A DNA stretch of 64,000 nt from Symbiodinium natans (Eukaryota; Sar; Dinophyceae; Suessiales; Symbiodiniaceae), in assembly GCA_905221605.1 (NCBI GenBank), contig CAJNDS010002179.1:412001-476000 (forward strand), written 5' to 3'. This document shows, piece by piece, positions 42,701 to 51,600 of this stretch (position 1 is the first letter of the stretch; every line of letters starts with the position of its first letter). The notes under the pieces are model-generated. The model did not search any database, was not told where the DNA came from, and worked only from the letters and a program-made list of their open reading frames with translations. Position numbers and translations under genes: made by a program.

Positions 42701-44425
42701 TGACACTCTTAGACCCAATAAAGAAAAAATGTCCCAAAGGCCTACCGAGGAACGTAACGTCCCGAAGGCCTGCGGTGGAGCTCACCTTGGCAGCCCTGGA
42801 ACCCCAAACCCTAAACCCCAAACCCCAAACCCCAAATCCAAAATCCAAAATCCAAAAAAGGGGAAAGAGCACCACCGGGCTACCAAGTCACTTGCCACGC
42901 GCTTCCCGAAGCAGGCCAAGAAGCGTTGGCTGGAGGACGGCGATGACGCCGAGGGCATCCCGGAGTCCTTGCTCACGAAGCCTCGGATGGCGTGTAGGGT
43001 TTAGGGTTTAGGGTTTAGGGTTTAGGGTTTAGGGTTTAGGGTTTAGGGCTAGGGTTTAGGGTCCTAAACATTATCCTCTTCAACCCCAATTTCTCTAACG
43101 GGACAATATTCTTAAACAAATATCCCAAAGGGCCCTGCACCCAAGCAGCTGTATGTAGTAAGGGAAGTATCCTCTTAGACCCCCATTCTGAAGGGAAACA
43201 ATATGGACAAAACATATCCCAAAGGGGCCCTAAACCCTAAACCCTAAACCCTAAACCCTAAACCCTAAACCCTAAACCCTAAACCCTAAACCCTAAACCC
43301 TAAACCCTAAACCCTAAACCCTAAACCCTAAACCCTAAACCAAGCAGCTGTAGTAAGGGAAGTTGCGCTTCCAGGACACCATGTCCTTGTTCCAATCGGG
43401 AGCCCCGTCCGGCGCATCACCTGAGGGTAGCCCACAGGAGCTGTATTCTTTCATAGTAAAGGGCACCCTTTTTTGGGGGTTGTTTAGGGTTTAGGGTTTA
43501 GGGTTGCTGTATATGGGAGCCTTGAACCAAAAACATGGTACCACTGGGCTACCAAGTCGCTGCCGAAGGATTTGAAGATGGAAGCCATCGCGCTCCACTT
43601 TTCCTCGCTGCTCTTGGCGTCCCAATGCCAAGACCCAAAGGCACTGGTCATGCTGCTCATCCATTCATCGAACTTCTGCTGGCGGCCACAGGACGGGTCG
43701 TTCATGTTGGCCGACCCGCAGAAAATCTCATCTGCCGATGCCAGCTTACGTGCCACTGTGCCATTCCCATGTTCACGCAGCCACGTCGCCAACCCCCCCA
43801 TTTTCCGTTCAAAGGTCTTGAAGTAAGTGTGGTCCTGCGGATCTTTCTGGTCGAAAACATTGATGTTCTCCGAGCAAAGTAGAGGCACAAACTTGTACTT
43901 CTGGTAAAGCTCTGCGATGGCCTGCTCTATCTTTTGCTCATTGTCAACAACAGCATCCAGGAGGTCTGCTGCTAGCTCTTGCCGAGCTAAATGCCAAAAG
44001 ACGGAGTCAGGCACCCAGCGGACACAAATGTACATAGTGAACATGTCGCGTGCAACTTTTTCAACGTTGTTCACCTCGACAGTCTTCGCAACGGACTCAA
44101 TCAAGGTCGCTTCCATTTCAGACTGGGCATCATTTCCACCATTCTGCAAGGCTCCATGCATGTCCAGAAGGGCAGTGGCGTTGCAAAACCGGCGCACAGT
44201 GTCCGCGGGGGTTGTTCCTTCCGGTTCCTTCTCCGGCGTTGTTGGGGAGGCGTGTCCCCAGCGTGAATGCATGCCTGCTTCATGGTCCAACCTTGTTGCG
44301 GACTGCGACAAAGTAGGTGACGTCTTCAGCTGCATCAGACCCACTTGCCCCTCGTCTTGGCATTCCGTGGCCGCTTGGGAAGGGATCAGCCATGCCAACA
44401 ACGCCAGGGGCACGAGCTGCAACAT
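36453..44425 (-). CDS. Large secreted-protein gene of about 22 exons
   Basis: Start ATG at 44425. Exons, 5' to 3' on the minus strand, approximately: 44425-43553, 43450-43343, 42990-42884, 42798-42746, 42674-42184, 42073-41928, 41836-41637, 41550-41339, 41091-40985, 40880-40796, 40678-40585, 40505-40432, 40222-40118, 39957-39797, 39662-39512, 39355-39244, 39140-38685, 38405-38286, 38140-38035, 37520-37200, 36762-36668, 36538-36453 (stop TAA at 36455-36453). The N-terminus is a signal peptide (MLQLVPLALLAWLIPSQA). Later exons are Cys-containing and soluble-looking (for example GCEESWFSSTNGCDFHIVQG; WSCSGQCEASGFSCVPKD). Each intron is an element of family B, C, H, K, L or similar, a telomeric tract or a G run. 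I do not recognise the product. Two adjacent genes are possible, since one exon ends in an in-frame TAG at 41341-41339 and another segment in a TAG near 40118. Many junctions are approximate; firm ones are 43553|43552 (GT), 42884|42883 (GT), 42746|42745 with 42675|42674 (GT-AG), and 39244 to 39140 (GC-AG). Confidence 0.65.
37200..37520 (-). CDS. Exon with AT-rich segment
   Basis: Opens KLPELLGFPEVMANTMVQNS, passes through an AT-rich stretch giving SNIQNTNMMNV, and ends CTQVDGAPSSVCSGATKAGG at a telomeric remnant. The AT-rich part differs sharply in base composition from the rest of the gene. Confidence 0.55.
37560..37572. repeat. G13 homopolymer
   Basis: Uninterrupted run inside the intron upstream of the 37.2-37.5 kb exon on the minus strand. 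Confidence 0.9.
38140..38275. repeat. AT-rich degenerate triplet repeat
   Basis: Repeated ATTAAT/GATATT-like triplets in a GC-rich setting. On the minus strand the frame is open with a regular pattern in which about every third residue is Ile, Leu or Met (NINTINDLIDINDMSDIENI). Similar composition occurs at 37375-37445 and 10042-10140. Confidence 0.6.
38505..38605. mobile_element. Family H-like element
   Basis: Interior CCCTATACTACAAGAATCCC and right part GAGGGTTCATAGTTGGTCCC. GGTGCAGATC (read on the minus strand) lies at both edges. Confidence 0.55.
38685..39140 (-). CDS. Cys-rich exon of the large secreted-protein gene
   Basis: About 150 codons, opening KMIKSAYENGVKDALSSPVP, then a Ser/Cys-rich part (TCSTQSWWSCSGQCEASGFS) and SSLPTSSDTGVYGISVSLYC. 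The upstream intron is family C copy C4; joining AA|G across it with a GC donor (GCTCTATCC) and acceptor GTGTAG restores the frame VVLKKMIKS. The exon ends near a CCCTAAA tract at 38645-38680. Confidence 0.75.
39141..39243. mobile_element. Family C introner, copy C4
   Basis: CTACACTCCCCTTAGAACCT at the left and ATCCCAAAAGGGGGATAGAG at the right. It fills exactly the gap between two frame-compatible exons of the large minus-strand gene: the clearest case of an element being an intron. Confidence 0.85.
39365..39510. mobile_element. Family H tandem copies
   Basis: Two repeats of AAGGTACCCTAAA ... TTGAGGTCATA ... CCCTAAACTA at 39360-39415 and 39417-39475, then AACCATAAACCCTTTTTAGG and GGGGCTCATGTGGTCCCAAC. 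Located between exons of the large gene. Confidence 0.6.
39680..39796. mobile_element. Family K introner-like element
   Basis: Two tandem blocks, AAAGGAAACCCAAAAGAGTT and AAGGAAACCCAAACAAGTTT, near an AAAAAGGACGGCTAAACTTT block. Relatives lie at about 36555-36665, 50890-50985, 51055-51143 and 34846-34925, all beside exon-like segments. Confidence 0.6.
40219..40430. mobile_element. Family H, two tandem copies
   Basis: AACCCTAAGTTTGGGGGGTC and AACCCCTAAGTTTGGGGGTT are followed by matching CATACTACTACAATTCCCAT and CATACTACCATGATTCCTAT blocks, i.e. a tandem pair between exons of the large minus-strand gene. Confidence 0.65.
40515..40527. repeat. G13 homopolymer in an intron
   Basis: Lies with a TTTAGGG tract (40531-40570) between two exons of the large minus-strand gene. 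Confidence 0.9.
40679..40795. mobile_element. Family B introner, copy B2 (reference copy)
   Basis: TTAGTAGCCCAGTAACC at the left and GGTACCACTGGGCTACCAAG at the right. Interior AAGGGAACCTTGAAACCCCC. Minus-strand exons end in GCAACTTG|GTAGCCC on one side and begin AAGGCAAGGAGGCAG on the other. Confidence 0.85.
41098..41184. mobile_element. Family F element, copy F8
   Basis: AGATCCCTTACATAAGGAAT and TTATGTGATGTCTGAGGTAT blocks; abuts family A copy A5. Confidence 0.6.
41191..41277. mobile_element. Family A element, copy A5
   Basis: TTGGGACGTTCCCCCTTAGA at the left, GACTGCTAGTAGGAGGGGAC at the right. It sits back-to-back with F8 in one intron of the large gene. Confidence 0.7.
41613..41634. repeat. 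G22 homopolymer in an intron
   Basis: Lies between two exons of the large minus-strand gene. Read on the minus strand it makes a poly-Pro shadow that should not be translated. Confidence 0.95.
42045..42183. mobile_element. Family H introner-like element
   Basis: GACCAAATGAGCCCTCGAAG at the left and CATATGACCCCAATTTTAGG at the right; interior AGGAATTATAGTAGTC. A related right end, GCCATATGACCCCAATTTTA, lies at 11941-11960. Confidence 0.65.
42184..42674 (-). CDS. Fifth exon of the large secreted-protein gene
   Basis: Acceptor TTTTTTCACAG|GATTTGAAG at 42674. The 163-codon exon reads DQNNLGCHGFWDAEELSDML, then VSENGVNYVDGMRVKAKADL, then GKLAVVWDQDENLG. The preceding 71-nt intron (42745-42675) keeps the frame exactly (FL|GFEV). 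The exon ends at a family H element. Confidence 0.75.
42675..42745 (-). mobile_element. Family L introner, 71-nt intron
   Basis: A complete intron with canonical ends: GTAGGCCTTTGGGACATTTT at the 5' end and TTTTTTCACAG at the 3' end (minus strand). Shares the CCTTTGGGA and GGGTCTAAGAG blocks with elements at 43070-43135, 43169-43230, 48860-48912 and 35090-35142. Confidence 0.8.
43070..43230. mobile_element. Two family L elements around a duplicated exon end
   Basis: ATTATCCTCTTCAACCCCAA to ATATCCCAAAGGGCCC, then ATCCTCTTAGACCCCCATTC to ATATCCCAAAGGGGCCC. Between them (43141-43168) lies a copy of the end of exon two of the large gene. Confidence 0.7.
43228..43340. repeat. CCCTAAA array inside an intron
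   Basis: About sixteen perfect units directly next to the exon end at 43343 (minus strand), so the intron begins G|GTTTAGGG. Confidence 0.95.
43456..43555. mobile_element. Family B introner with telomeric insert, copy B3
   Basis: Family B ends (AGTAAAGGGCACCCTTTTTT at the left, GGTACCACTGGGCTACCAAG at the right) are split by three TTTAGGG units at 43483-43505. It supplies the GT donor of exon one of the large gene. Confidence 0.8.
43484..44425 (-). CDS. First exon of the large secreted-protein gene
   Basis: About 290 codons from ATG at 44425 to the donor at 43553|43552, where GACTTG|GTAGCC begins family B copy B3. Residues 1-18 are a signal peptide, followed by ATECQDEGQVGLMQLKTS, a layout common in dinoflagellate secreted proteins. 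The mature part is helical with several Cys (RRFCNATALLDMHG, VPLLCSENINVFDQKDPQ, EIFCGSANMNDPSCGRQQ) and an N-glycosylation-type NGT. The open frame runs on into the intron and ends in telomere-encoded TLNPKP, which should be ignored. Overlapping plus-strand frames (43535-43882, 43917-44546) are shadows. Confidence 0.75.
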   Translation of the reverse strand: MLQLVPLALLAWLIPSQAATECQDEGQVGLMQLKTSPTLSQSATRLDHEAGMHSRWGHASPTTPEKEPEGTTPADTVRRFCNATALLDMHGALQNGGNDAQSEMEATLIESVAKTVEVNNVEKVARDMFTMYICVRWVPDSVFWHLARQELAADLLDAVVDNEQKIEQAIAELYQKYKFVPLLCSENINVFDQKDPQDHTYFKTFERKMGGLATWLREHGNGTVARKLASADEIFCGSANMNDPSCGRQQKFDEWMSSMTSAFGSWHWDAKSSEEKWSAMASIFKSFGSDLVAQWYHVFGSRLPYTATLNPKP

Positions 44426-44887
44426 CGTACCAGGCTCTGCGATGCTCTGCGCCTACCAGAACTCGGATCAGTGCCTGCAGCCCAGTGGTCTGCGGAATTC
44501 TGCGGATGCAGACAGGATGGAAGCAGCCACGCAACGTGACAACTGAGCAGCTCACAACTTGTTCTGTGCTCAGACCGAGCTTGTAGCCTCTAAAGTTTAG
44601 GGTTTCAGGGTTCCTAAACTCCTCTTCTCTCACTCTGGTCTAAAACACCAAACCCTGGTACTGGGCTCCCAGCACGCTGTTCTGCAAGGCCTCTCAGGCC
44701 CAGCACAACCCAAATCAGTCATTGGAAGATCTGGAACCCTAAACCCTAAACCCTAAACCCTAAACCACCCCTTTGCGGGGAAGTCGGGGTCGCCATTTTT
44801 GGGGATTCCCACGGCAAGGCTAGCATTATTTTGCTGTAGTCATCCAGGGGGGGTTCGGGAAGTAGGGGTAACCCTGACGGAGCGTAT

Positions 44888-45022
44888 ACATATGTATATA
44901 TATATATATATCTGTATTAATATAATATAATATATACATATATATACAAACATATAAATCTAAATATAAATAAATATATATTTATGTGTATATATATGTA
45001 TATATATATATATATGTAAGTA
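44888..45022. repeat. (TA)n microsatellite
   Basis: Extended TATA/ATAT-rich stretch. Similar shorter ones lie at 6703-6740, 10144-10180, 24332-24365, 27832-27905, 32115-32145 and 47950-48005. Confidence 0.9.
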
Positions 45023-45067
45023 TATGTTTTTGGTGTATTTTAGGGATCCCTCATTTTGGGCCTACAC

Positions 45068-45261
45068 CATATCCGAACGGCCCCTCCTGCGGGAACACTG
45101 AGGGCTCAGATACTGCGCGAGTACAGCAACTCGAAAAGGATCTCAAAGCCAAAAAGCCAAGACCAAACCTAAACCATAACTTCTTCTGGAGCATGGTCTG
45201 GCAGGCTTTAGAGTCTTTAGAGTCTGGCAGAACCACCAAAAAGCCAACACAATCCAATTGA
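45068..45261 (+). CDS. Exon candidate with stop
   Basis: Plus-strand segment EGSDTARVQQLEKDLKAKKP then SMVWQALESLESGRTTKKPT, ending at TGA. Charged and helical. The opposite strand is also open (45290-45051). No family recognised. Confidence 0.35.
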
Positions 45262-45584
45262 ACAGCTTTGAAGAGCTTCAAGGAAGTCATGGCTGGCCAA
45301 GGCAGATTTCGCGATGTGCAGTGGAGATTTTGTCTGGGTCACTCTACCATTCCTCGAACTCAGAGCTTTGATGCATACACACTCTGACAGAGGGTTGTGA
45401 TGATGGGGTGGTGGTGGTGGTGGTGGCGATGGTGCTGGTATGGTCATGCTGATGCTGAGGAGACGGAAGTGGAGATTGAGAGGGGGGACGAGGACAAGTA
45501 AATGGCAACGAGGGTGATGATGCTAACAAGAAGCTGAAGAGCGGCCCTAGGGTTTAGGGTTTAGGGTTCAGCATTTGGAGCGAA

Positions 45585-45740
45585 GTGACCCAGAAGAGAG
45601 TACGTGATTCGGACTCAAAGAGCAAGAAGCTAGCGCAGGGTTTATGGCTCAGCAAGAGGTACAAGATCCCCATCGCGCAGGCACGGCTCCGGGAAATCCA
45701 AACCCTTGCTTTACAGCAGGCTTTGAGAAAAACTAAAACC
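45585..45740 (+). CDS. Exon candidate
   Basis: Plus-strand segment KSKKLAQGLWLSKRYKIPIA then REIQTLALQQALRKTK, running into a degenerate CCCTAAA remnant. Basic, helical. Function unknown. Confidence 0.35.
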
Positions 45741-45836
45741 CTAAACGCAGAACCCCAAAAGAGACGTTGGCTGCTGGTGATTTGCTTTTTGTAGCAAAAA
45801 ACTCATAGCCCTAAACCCAAAACCCCAAAAGAGACA

Positions 45837-45952
45837 TGCAGCACTTTAGTTGGAGCCCGTGCTAGGATGGAAAGGAGTTCCAGCTGTTGAGCCTCGTCAG
45901 TCATGGGCCACAAATCCACCATCACCGGGCATCCCATGATTTCAGGGAGGTT
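45837..45952 (-). CDS. Exon candidate
   Basis: Minus-strand segment LPEIMGCPVMVDLWPMTDEA then QLELLSILARAPTKVLHV, with clear coding character. It ends at a 15-nt sequence that recurs 70 bp further on (45751-45765 and 45821-45835), as at other intron edges here. Upstream on its strand is a TTTAGGG tract (45950-45985). Confidence 0.5.
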
Positions 45953-46559
45953 TAGGGTTTAGGGTTTGGGGTTTAGGTTTAGGGGAGGTTCTGTTGAAAG
46001 CTTCTGGGCTGTGTTCAGATAAAGCTTCATGACCCACACACATGTGCGAGGAAGGTTTTAACACTTGGAGCCGAACCAAAATAACTCTTCGCAAAAAAAA
46101 AAGTTTTTGACCCTGAATCCTAAACCCTGGGGTTCCGAGATTAGAGTACCATATTGGGGGTCCTTATTCTAAGGAAGATCCTATTCTTTGGGGGGTCTCT
46201 ATTCGGGCTCCGAATTATATTCGTAAACCCCCCCATACCTCCATCATAAACCCATGCCCTGAATGCGCCCCGAGCTCGGAGGCACCCCGAAGCCCTTCTC
46301 AGAGGGTTTAGGGTTCAGGGTTTAAGGTTTAGAACAGAATTTTGAAGACTCATTCACAACCCTCCCTGAATCCTAAATCCCTTTTGAACCTGGAAACTGC
46401 TCCACGCCTTATACTCCCTAAACCCTGAACCCTGAACCCTAAACCCTAAACCCCTGATCCATGACGTGGCACAGGAAAGATCGGGGGTGAGACTCGGCCT
46501 CCGGAAGCCTTAGTCTCATGCACTACTTAGGGTTTAGGGTTTAGGGTTTAGGGTTTAGT

Positions 46560-46765
46560 TACTTGGAGGTTCATGGGTAGTATATAAGTAGGGTGATAAG
46601 TAGGGAAACTATACTTGCAAGATATTGAGGGTTTAGGGTTTAGCGTTGTGGAGGTTCATGGGTAGTTCTAAGTAGGGCTTTTGTTCGGGTAGTTTGGGGT
46701 CTTTAGGGTTTAGGGCTGGACTCAAGGGTAGCCATAAGTAGGGTGAGAAGTATGGTTGTAGGCCT
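46560..46765. mobile_element. Family D fragments
   Basis: TACTTGGAGGTTCATGGGTA at 46560, TGGAGGTTCATGGGTAG at 46650, and AGCCATAAGTAGGGTGAGAA near 46731: three left-end-like pieces with no matching right end, separated by telomeric remnants. Confidence 0.6.
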
Positions 46766-47194
46766 TTGGGGGGGGACAAACCCAGCGATGCAATGATCAG
46801 GGACCTCCTAGCTTGGCTCACTCGAAACTTCATCTGAGCACCATGAATTCTCGAATTTTCAGGTTTGGGGCTTAGGGAGCCATAGGCTAAACCCCTATGG
46901 TTAGGCCCCCTTACAGCCCTATGAAGGTCCTGAAGCCCTTGGCGGTGTTGATCTCTTTTCGTTGCATTCGCCGTCACTCGCCACTTCAGCCACTTCCCCA
47001 GAGCAGAGGAACTCTGCTGTCTTCTGAAGCGCCTGGTGGGGGGGTTCAAGGTTTTTGAAGGCCTAGAAGGTGTTTAGGGACTTGAGCGTGGAGGGTTTGC
47101 AGGGTTTATAGGCTTTTGTGTTGGGGTTGTTGGCCACCTGCCTAGCCACGCACTGCGAAGTAACAATTTCGGAAAAGACTTGCTTTTGCAGGCA

Positions 47195-47368
47195 GCCGAA
47201 TTTTAGGACATTACTGTGTGATGGCAAGGGTATGCTGAGGGTTTGGAGGTTCCACGAACAGCTCGGACAAAACCAAGATCCACCTGCAGAGCTGCGCTCT
47301 TCCCTTCAGAACCTTCGGGCTCACGGGATAGTTCCCAACCTCTTACCTTGGGGACCACATGACCGAAA
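47195..47368 (+). CDS. Exon candidate
   Basis: Plus-strand segment CDGKGMLRVWRFHEQLGQNQ then RSSLQNLRAHGIVPNLLPWG, ending at a CCCTAAA tract at 47369. Function unknown. Confidence 0.35.
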
Positions 47369-47576
47369 CCCTAAACCCTAAACCCTAAATCCTAGAACCC
47401 CCCCAAACCCAAAATCCCAAGAAACCCAACATGGGCTGGTAGGGCCTTATACAGGGTGTGGTACTGTATATAATTATATATAGGGTCATATTGGAGAGGG
47501 TTTCGGGACCTACTCTTGCTTTATGGGGCTTATAAAGGGTCTAAGGTTCGATATAGGGCTTTACTATGTTGAAACC

Positions 47577-47668
47577 CAGATACCCTCCCGATTAAGGGTT
47601 ATGCCTGCAATCACATTCAGGATCCATTTATGATTTAAAGTCAATTTCTTTATTGGGCTCTTTGGGTT
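47577..47668. mobile_element. Family F element, copy F9
   Basis: AGATACCCTCCCGATTAAGG, AGGATCCATTTATGATTTAA and TTCTTTATTGGGCTCTTTGG. Degraded copy. Confidence 0.55.
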
Positions 47669-48635
47669 TGCCCTCATGGTAGGGATTACTTGTATTTTTC
47701 TTATCCAAAACCAAACCCTAAACCCGAATCCCCCAAGCCCTAAACCTCAAACTCTAGTTTAGGGATGCATTATATACTTGTAGTCGGGCTTATTCGGGTT
47801 TAGGGTTTAGGGTTTAGGGTTTAGGGTTTAGGGTTTAGGGTTTAGGGCATAGCCAGAGCCCAGCGCAGGAAGCCTCTAGGCTTGGATCCGCCTCGGAGAA
47901 AGGCCCTGGGACTTTGATCCACAGCTTCGTGTCCTGTCATAGTAGAAATATGAACATACATATATGTATATATATATAATATGTATGTATATATATATAT
48001 ATGATACACACATATTTCTGATATTCTTTCTATTCTTACCAGGATAGAGCGAATATAACCTGTGTGGATACTCCTCTTTGACTACGCGCAAGATCGAGTT
48101 CGTATCATTTCGGAGGAGACATGGCTTTACTACGCGGGTCTCAGGGCTTTTTTGTGATGGTTTAGGGTTCAGGTTTAGGGTTTAGGGCTCGAGGTTCAGG
48201 ATTGAGGGGAGGGCTTCTTTGGGGGATGGGGGTTGCTGGGGGTGTATGGGTGCTGGTTATAGTTCAGGCAGGGCCGCAAACCCACGCACAAGGAGCAAAG
48301 TGGCAGTGTGTTTGCTCTGGCATCATGTCAAGTGGTGAGCAAGTACTATGGTTATTGCATCATGATGATTTCATGTCTATAGCAATAGTCATCACTTCGC
48401 GAGGTTTACCATAGCAGGTCGGTTTACCCTTACATCACAGTACAACCTGTGTCGCACACGTTTGCAGGCTGATACGAGGGGGAGAACTGGCGGTCAGTGC
48501 TTTGAGGCTTCGCTGACCAACCCGAGCACGAGCCACAGACTGTACAGGCTGGCTGCATGCAGGCGGCGCGAAACAGCTTCGAATCCTCGCCCGGGTTGTT
48601 CCCTGGACGTGGGGTGAAACCGAGCTCTGAGTTGC
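47669..48635. other. Telomeric tract, AT microsatellite, no gene
   Basis: TTTAGGG array at 47798-47850, (TA)n at 47950-48005. A plus-strand frame at 48202-48414 is open but Gly/Val-rich, without support. Confidence 0.4.
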
Positions 48636-48639
48636 AAGC

Positions 48640-51600
48640 TCACACCTCCAGCTCTGTGAAGTTGTAGCCTTTCCTTTCCAGCCAAGCAACCTCGGCCTTC
48701 TGGGAGCTTCCGAGGCCCTCCGATGCCCTAAGGAACGCTTGGTCTTTGCTGGAAAGAGATGCCAGAAACAAGCGGTCGGCTTCTCCTGGGAGGATCCAAA
48801 GACAACTTGATCCTCTTGCACCCAATAAGGGTTTGTATAGGTTTATAAGGTTTAGGGCATTCTGATCCTCTTAAACCCCAATAAAGGGAACAATACAGAG
48901 GTATCCCAAGGCCGTAGCTAGGTCTCTGCTGTATGGCGACGAGCCATCTTCGCCCAAGTCCTTGGAGAGCCCATTCAGACCGGCTGCCAGCGCCTCCCGG
49001 AATGAAGGAGTGCTGAAGTACGCCTGCTTCCTCTCCTTGGGTTTAGGGTTTAGGGTTTAGGGTTTAGGGTCTAGGGTCTAGGGTTTAGCGTTCAGAAGAA
49101 ACGCCATGAAAAGAAAGGATGCCAATGGGGCAAGGTTTAGGGTGTAGCTTCTCTGAGAACTAACTATCAGCCTAAACCCTAAACCCTAAACCTGACAAGA
49201 ATGGAAAGGTTATACTTAACCGGTTCCGGCTTCATGCAAGGCTTCCTGGCGCCGGTTGTCTTCCCCAACAGTCACGAAGCTCCGCGCTTTGCCAAGTCCG
49301 CGCCGATTCTTCCAGAAGTATACCTCGGGGACCACATGAGCCCTAATTAAAATTGGGGTCATGTAATCTCCTATAATTCCTATTAGGGTTATCTGAACCC
49401 CTAAGCCCTTTTAGAAATTGGGGTCGTGTACCCTCTACTATAATTCTTGTTAAGGCTAAATCTGAACCCCCAAGCCCTTTTAGAAATTGGGCTCATATAC
49501 CCTCTACTACTATATTTCCTATAAAGGCATTGTGAACCCCCAAACCCTAAACCCCAAACCCCAAACCCTAAACCCTAAACCCTAAACCCCTTAGCCCTTT
49601 GTTCGGGTTCACTTTTGGACCTCCAAGGTACCTGGAGCTCGGCCCCGCTTCGGATGGCCCTCTCGATGTTGGCGGTCCACAAAGTCCACCACATGCATCC
49701 CCAGGTCTTCCTGCCACCATACTTAAAGGACTGGGGTTTAGGGTTTAGGGTTTAGGGTTTGGGGTTTAGGGCTTAGGGTTTTTTTTGGCACCCGACTAGC
49801 CAGGTTTAGGGTTTAGGGCTTATAGGGCTTAGGGTTTAGGGTTTAGGGTGTACTTGGAGGTTCATTAGGCTAGCTATGAGCAGGGTTCGTAGTACCCTAA
49901 ATGGGGTTGTAAGTACTAGTTACCATACATATAGCCCTGCTTATAACTACCCAGGTCTTCCTCCCACCATAGAGGGGAGTACACCAGCAGTCGCCGTGCA
50001 ACTGCTCTGAGGCCGGGATCTTGCTGTGCTTGCCATAGGCTGCCGCGCACTTCGGCAAAAAAACAGTCGCAACACTTCTTTCCGCCGAGCTGGAGACCAG
50101 CTTCTCAAAGGCAGTTTCATACTTCCCAGGCCAGGAACAGATGCACACACGGTCGGGAAGGACGCGACCCTCAAAGAGGATGGTCCTCTCCATCCTCTCC
50201 CCGGTTTCTTCCTGGCCTTCCACAGGATTGCCCTTTGTTTGGTAAGGGATATCTGGGCCAGCGAGATTACGCACACTGCCGTCGTAGCACATGTACATCC
50301 CAATGATGCAGCAGCAAACGCCTGGCCAAATGATCATCATATCTTGCCAGAAACCAATGATGCTGTGGTGCACTGTCATGACCACTAAGCCAAGAGCTGT
50401 CGAACTCCAGCATACAAGGATGTAAGCCCGCAAGCGCGGCCGGTGGCAAGCGTGGGACCAAACAAAAACCCAATGGATGGCGGCACCCCCACCCGCGATT
50501 TGCCAAAGGCGGGCGTTGCCCATGTTGATGCCGTGACATAAGATGACGGCGATGGCACTTATCAGTGCGCCCTGCCGGGCATCGGTTGGCTGAATCGCCG
50601 CGCAGACGAGCAGCGCAACCAGAAGGAGGGAGGTGGGAATGGCGACGTACACTCCGAGTCCCCTCAGTGGCCTCGACTCCGCCACACGCAGTAGCATCAG
50701 CGCCTCCAGTTCTTGCCCTCTTCGTCGCCGATGGCTGTTTTCAAGAAGAGCGTCCCTGCGCTCTTTCTGCATCCGCTGCTTTGCTTCCGAGCTGAAAGTT
50801 TCGCCGAAGCTTCGCGAGGCATGCAGAGTGCCCGACGAAGAGCAGCTGCCAGAAATTTCCGGGTACTCCCGTAGCCGGATCATGACCTGAGTTGTGTGTT
50901 TAAGCCCTTTGAAATTTCTATGAAGAGGTTCCCTTTTTTCCTAGGACAGAAGGGAAATAAAGCAAAATATCCTAAAACACAACCCCGTGACCGACGACTC
51001 CTCGCTTCGGATCTGTTGGGTCCTTCTCGGGTAGAGGACCTGCCAGTCTCCTTACTGGCCCAAAACCCAAGGAAATAAAAGTTGAAACTTTCAGAATAAA
51101 CTACCGTATAGGAAGCCCAAAAGTTGAAAAGTTGGGCTTTGAACCAGTAAGTCTCCCCCACAGAGCACTTCGATACCCATCTCCAGGTCGTTGAACACCT
51201 CCGCATCACGCTCCTGCGTTGAAACTGAGAGCCCCCGAAACCTAAACCCCTTTAGCCTAAAAACCCTATAAACCCTAAACCCTACTTGTAGGTTCATGGG
51301 CAGTTATAAGAAGGGTGATAAGTATGGTCACTATACTGATAACCCCATTTACGGTACGTATAACCCTACTTATACCTATATACCCATGAACCTCCAAGTA
51401 AACCCTAAAACCTAATCCCTACTAAACCCTAAACCCTAAACCCTAAACCCTAAACCCTAAACCCTAAACCCTAAACCCTAAACCCTGAGCCCTAAACCCC
51501 AGTCCTGCGACGAAACCGAGGGCAGTGCCATGAAAGAAGGATCCGACTCGGCCTCGGGTGCCTAAACCCTAAACCCTAAACCCGAAACCCGAAACCCTAC

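Noticed and set aside
43917-44546. 209-codon plus-strand frame
   Set aside because: Antisense shadow of the signal-peptide exon, whose frame has the start, signal peptide and donor.
50026-50388. Plus-strand frames opposite the membrane protein exon
   Set aside because: Shadows; hydrophobic helices and splice continuity support the minus strand.
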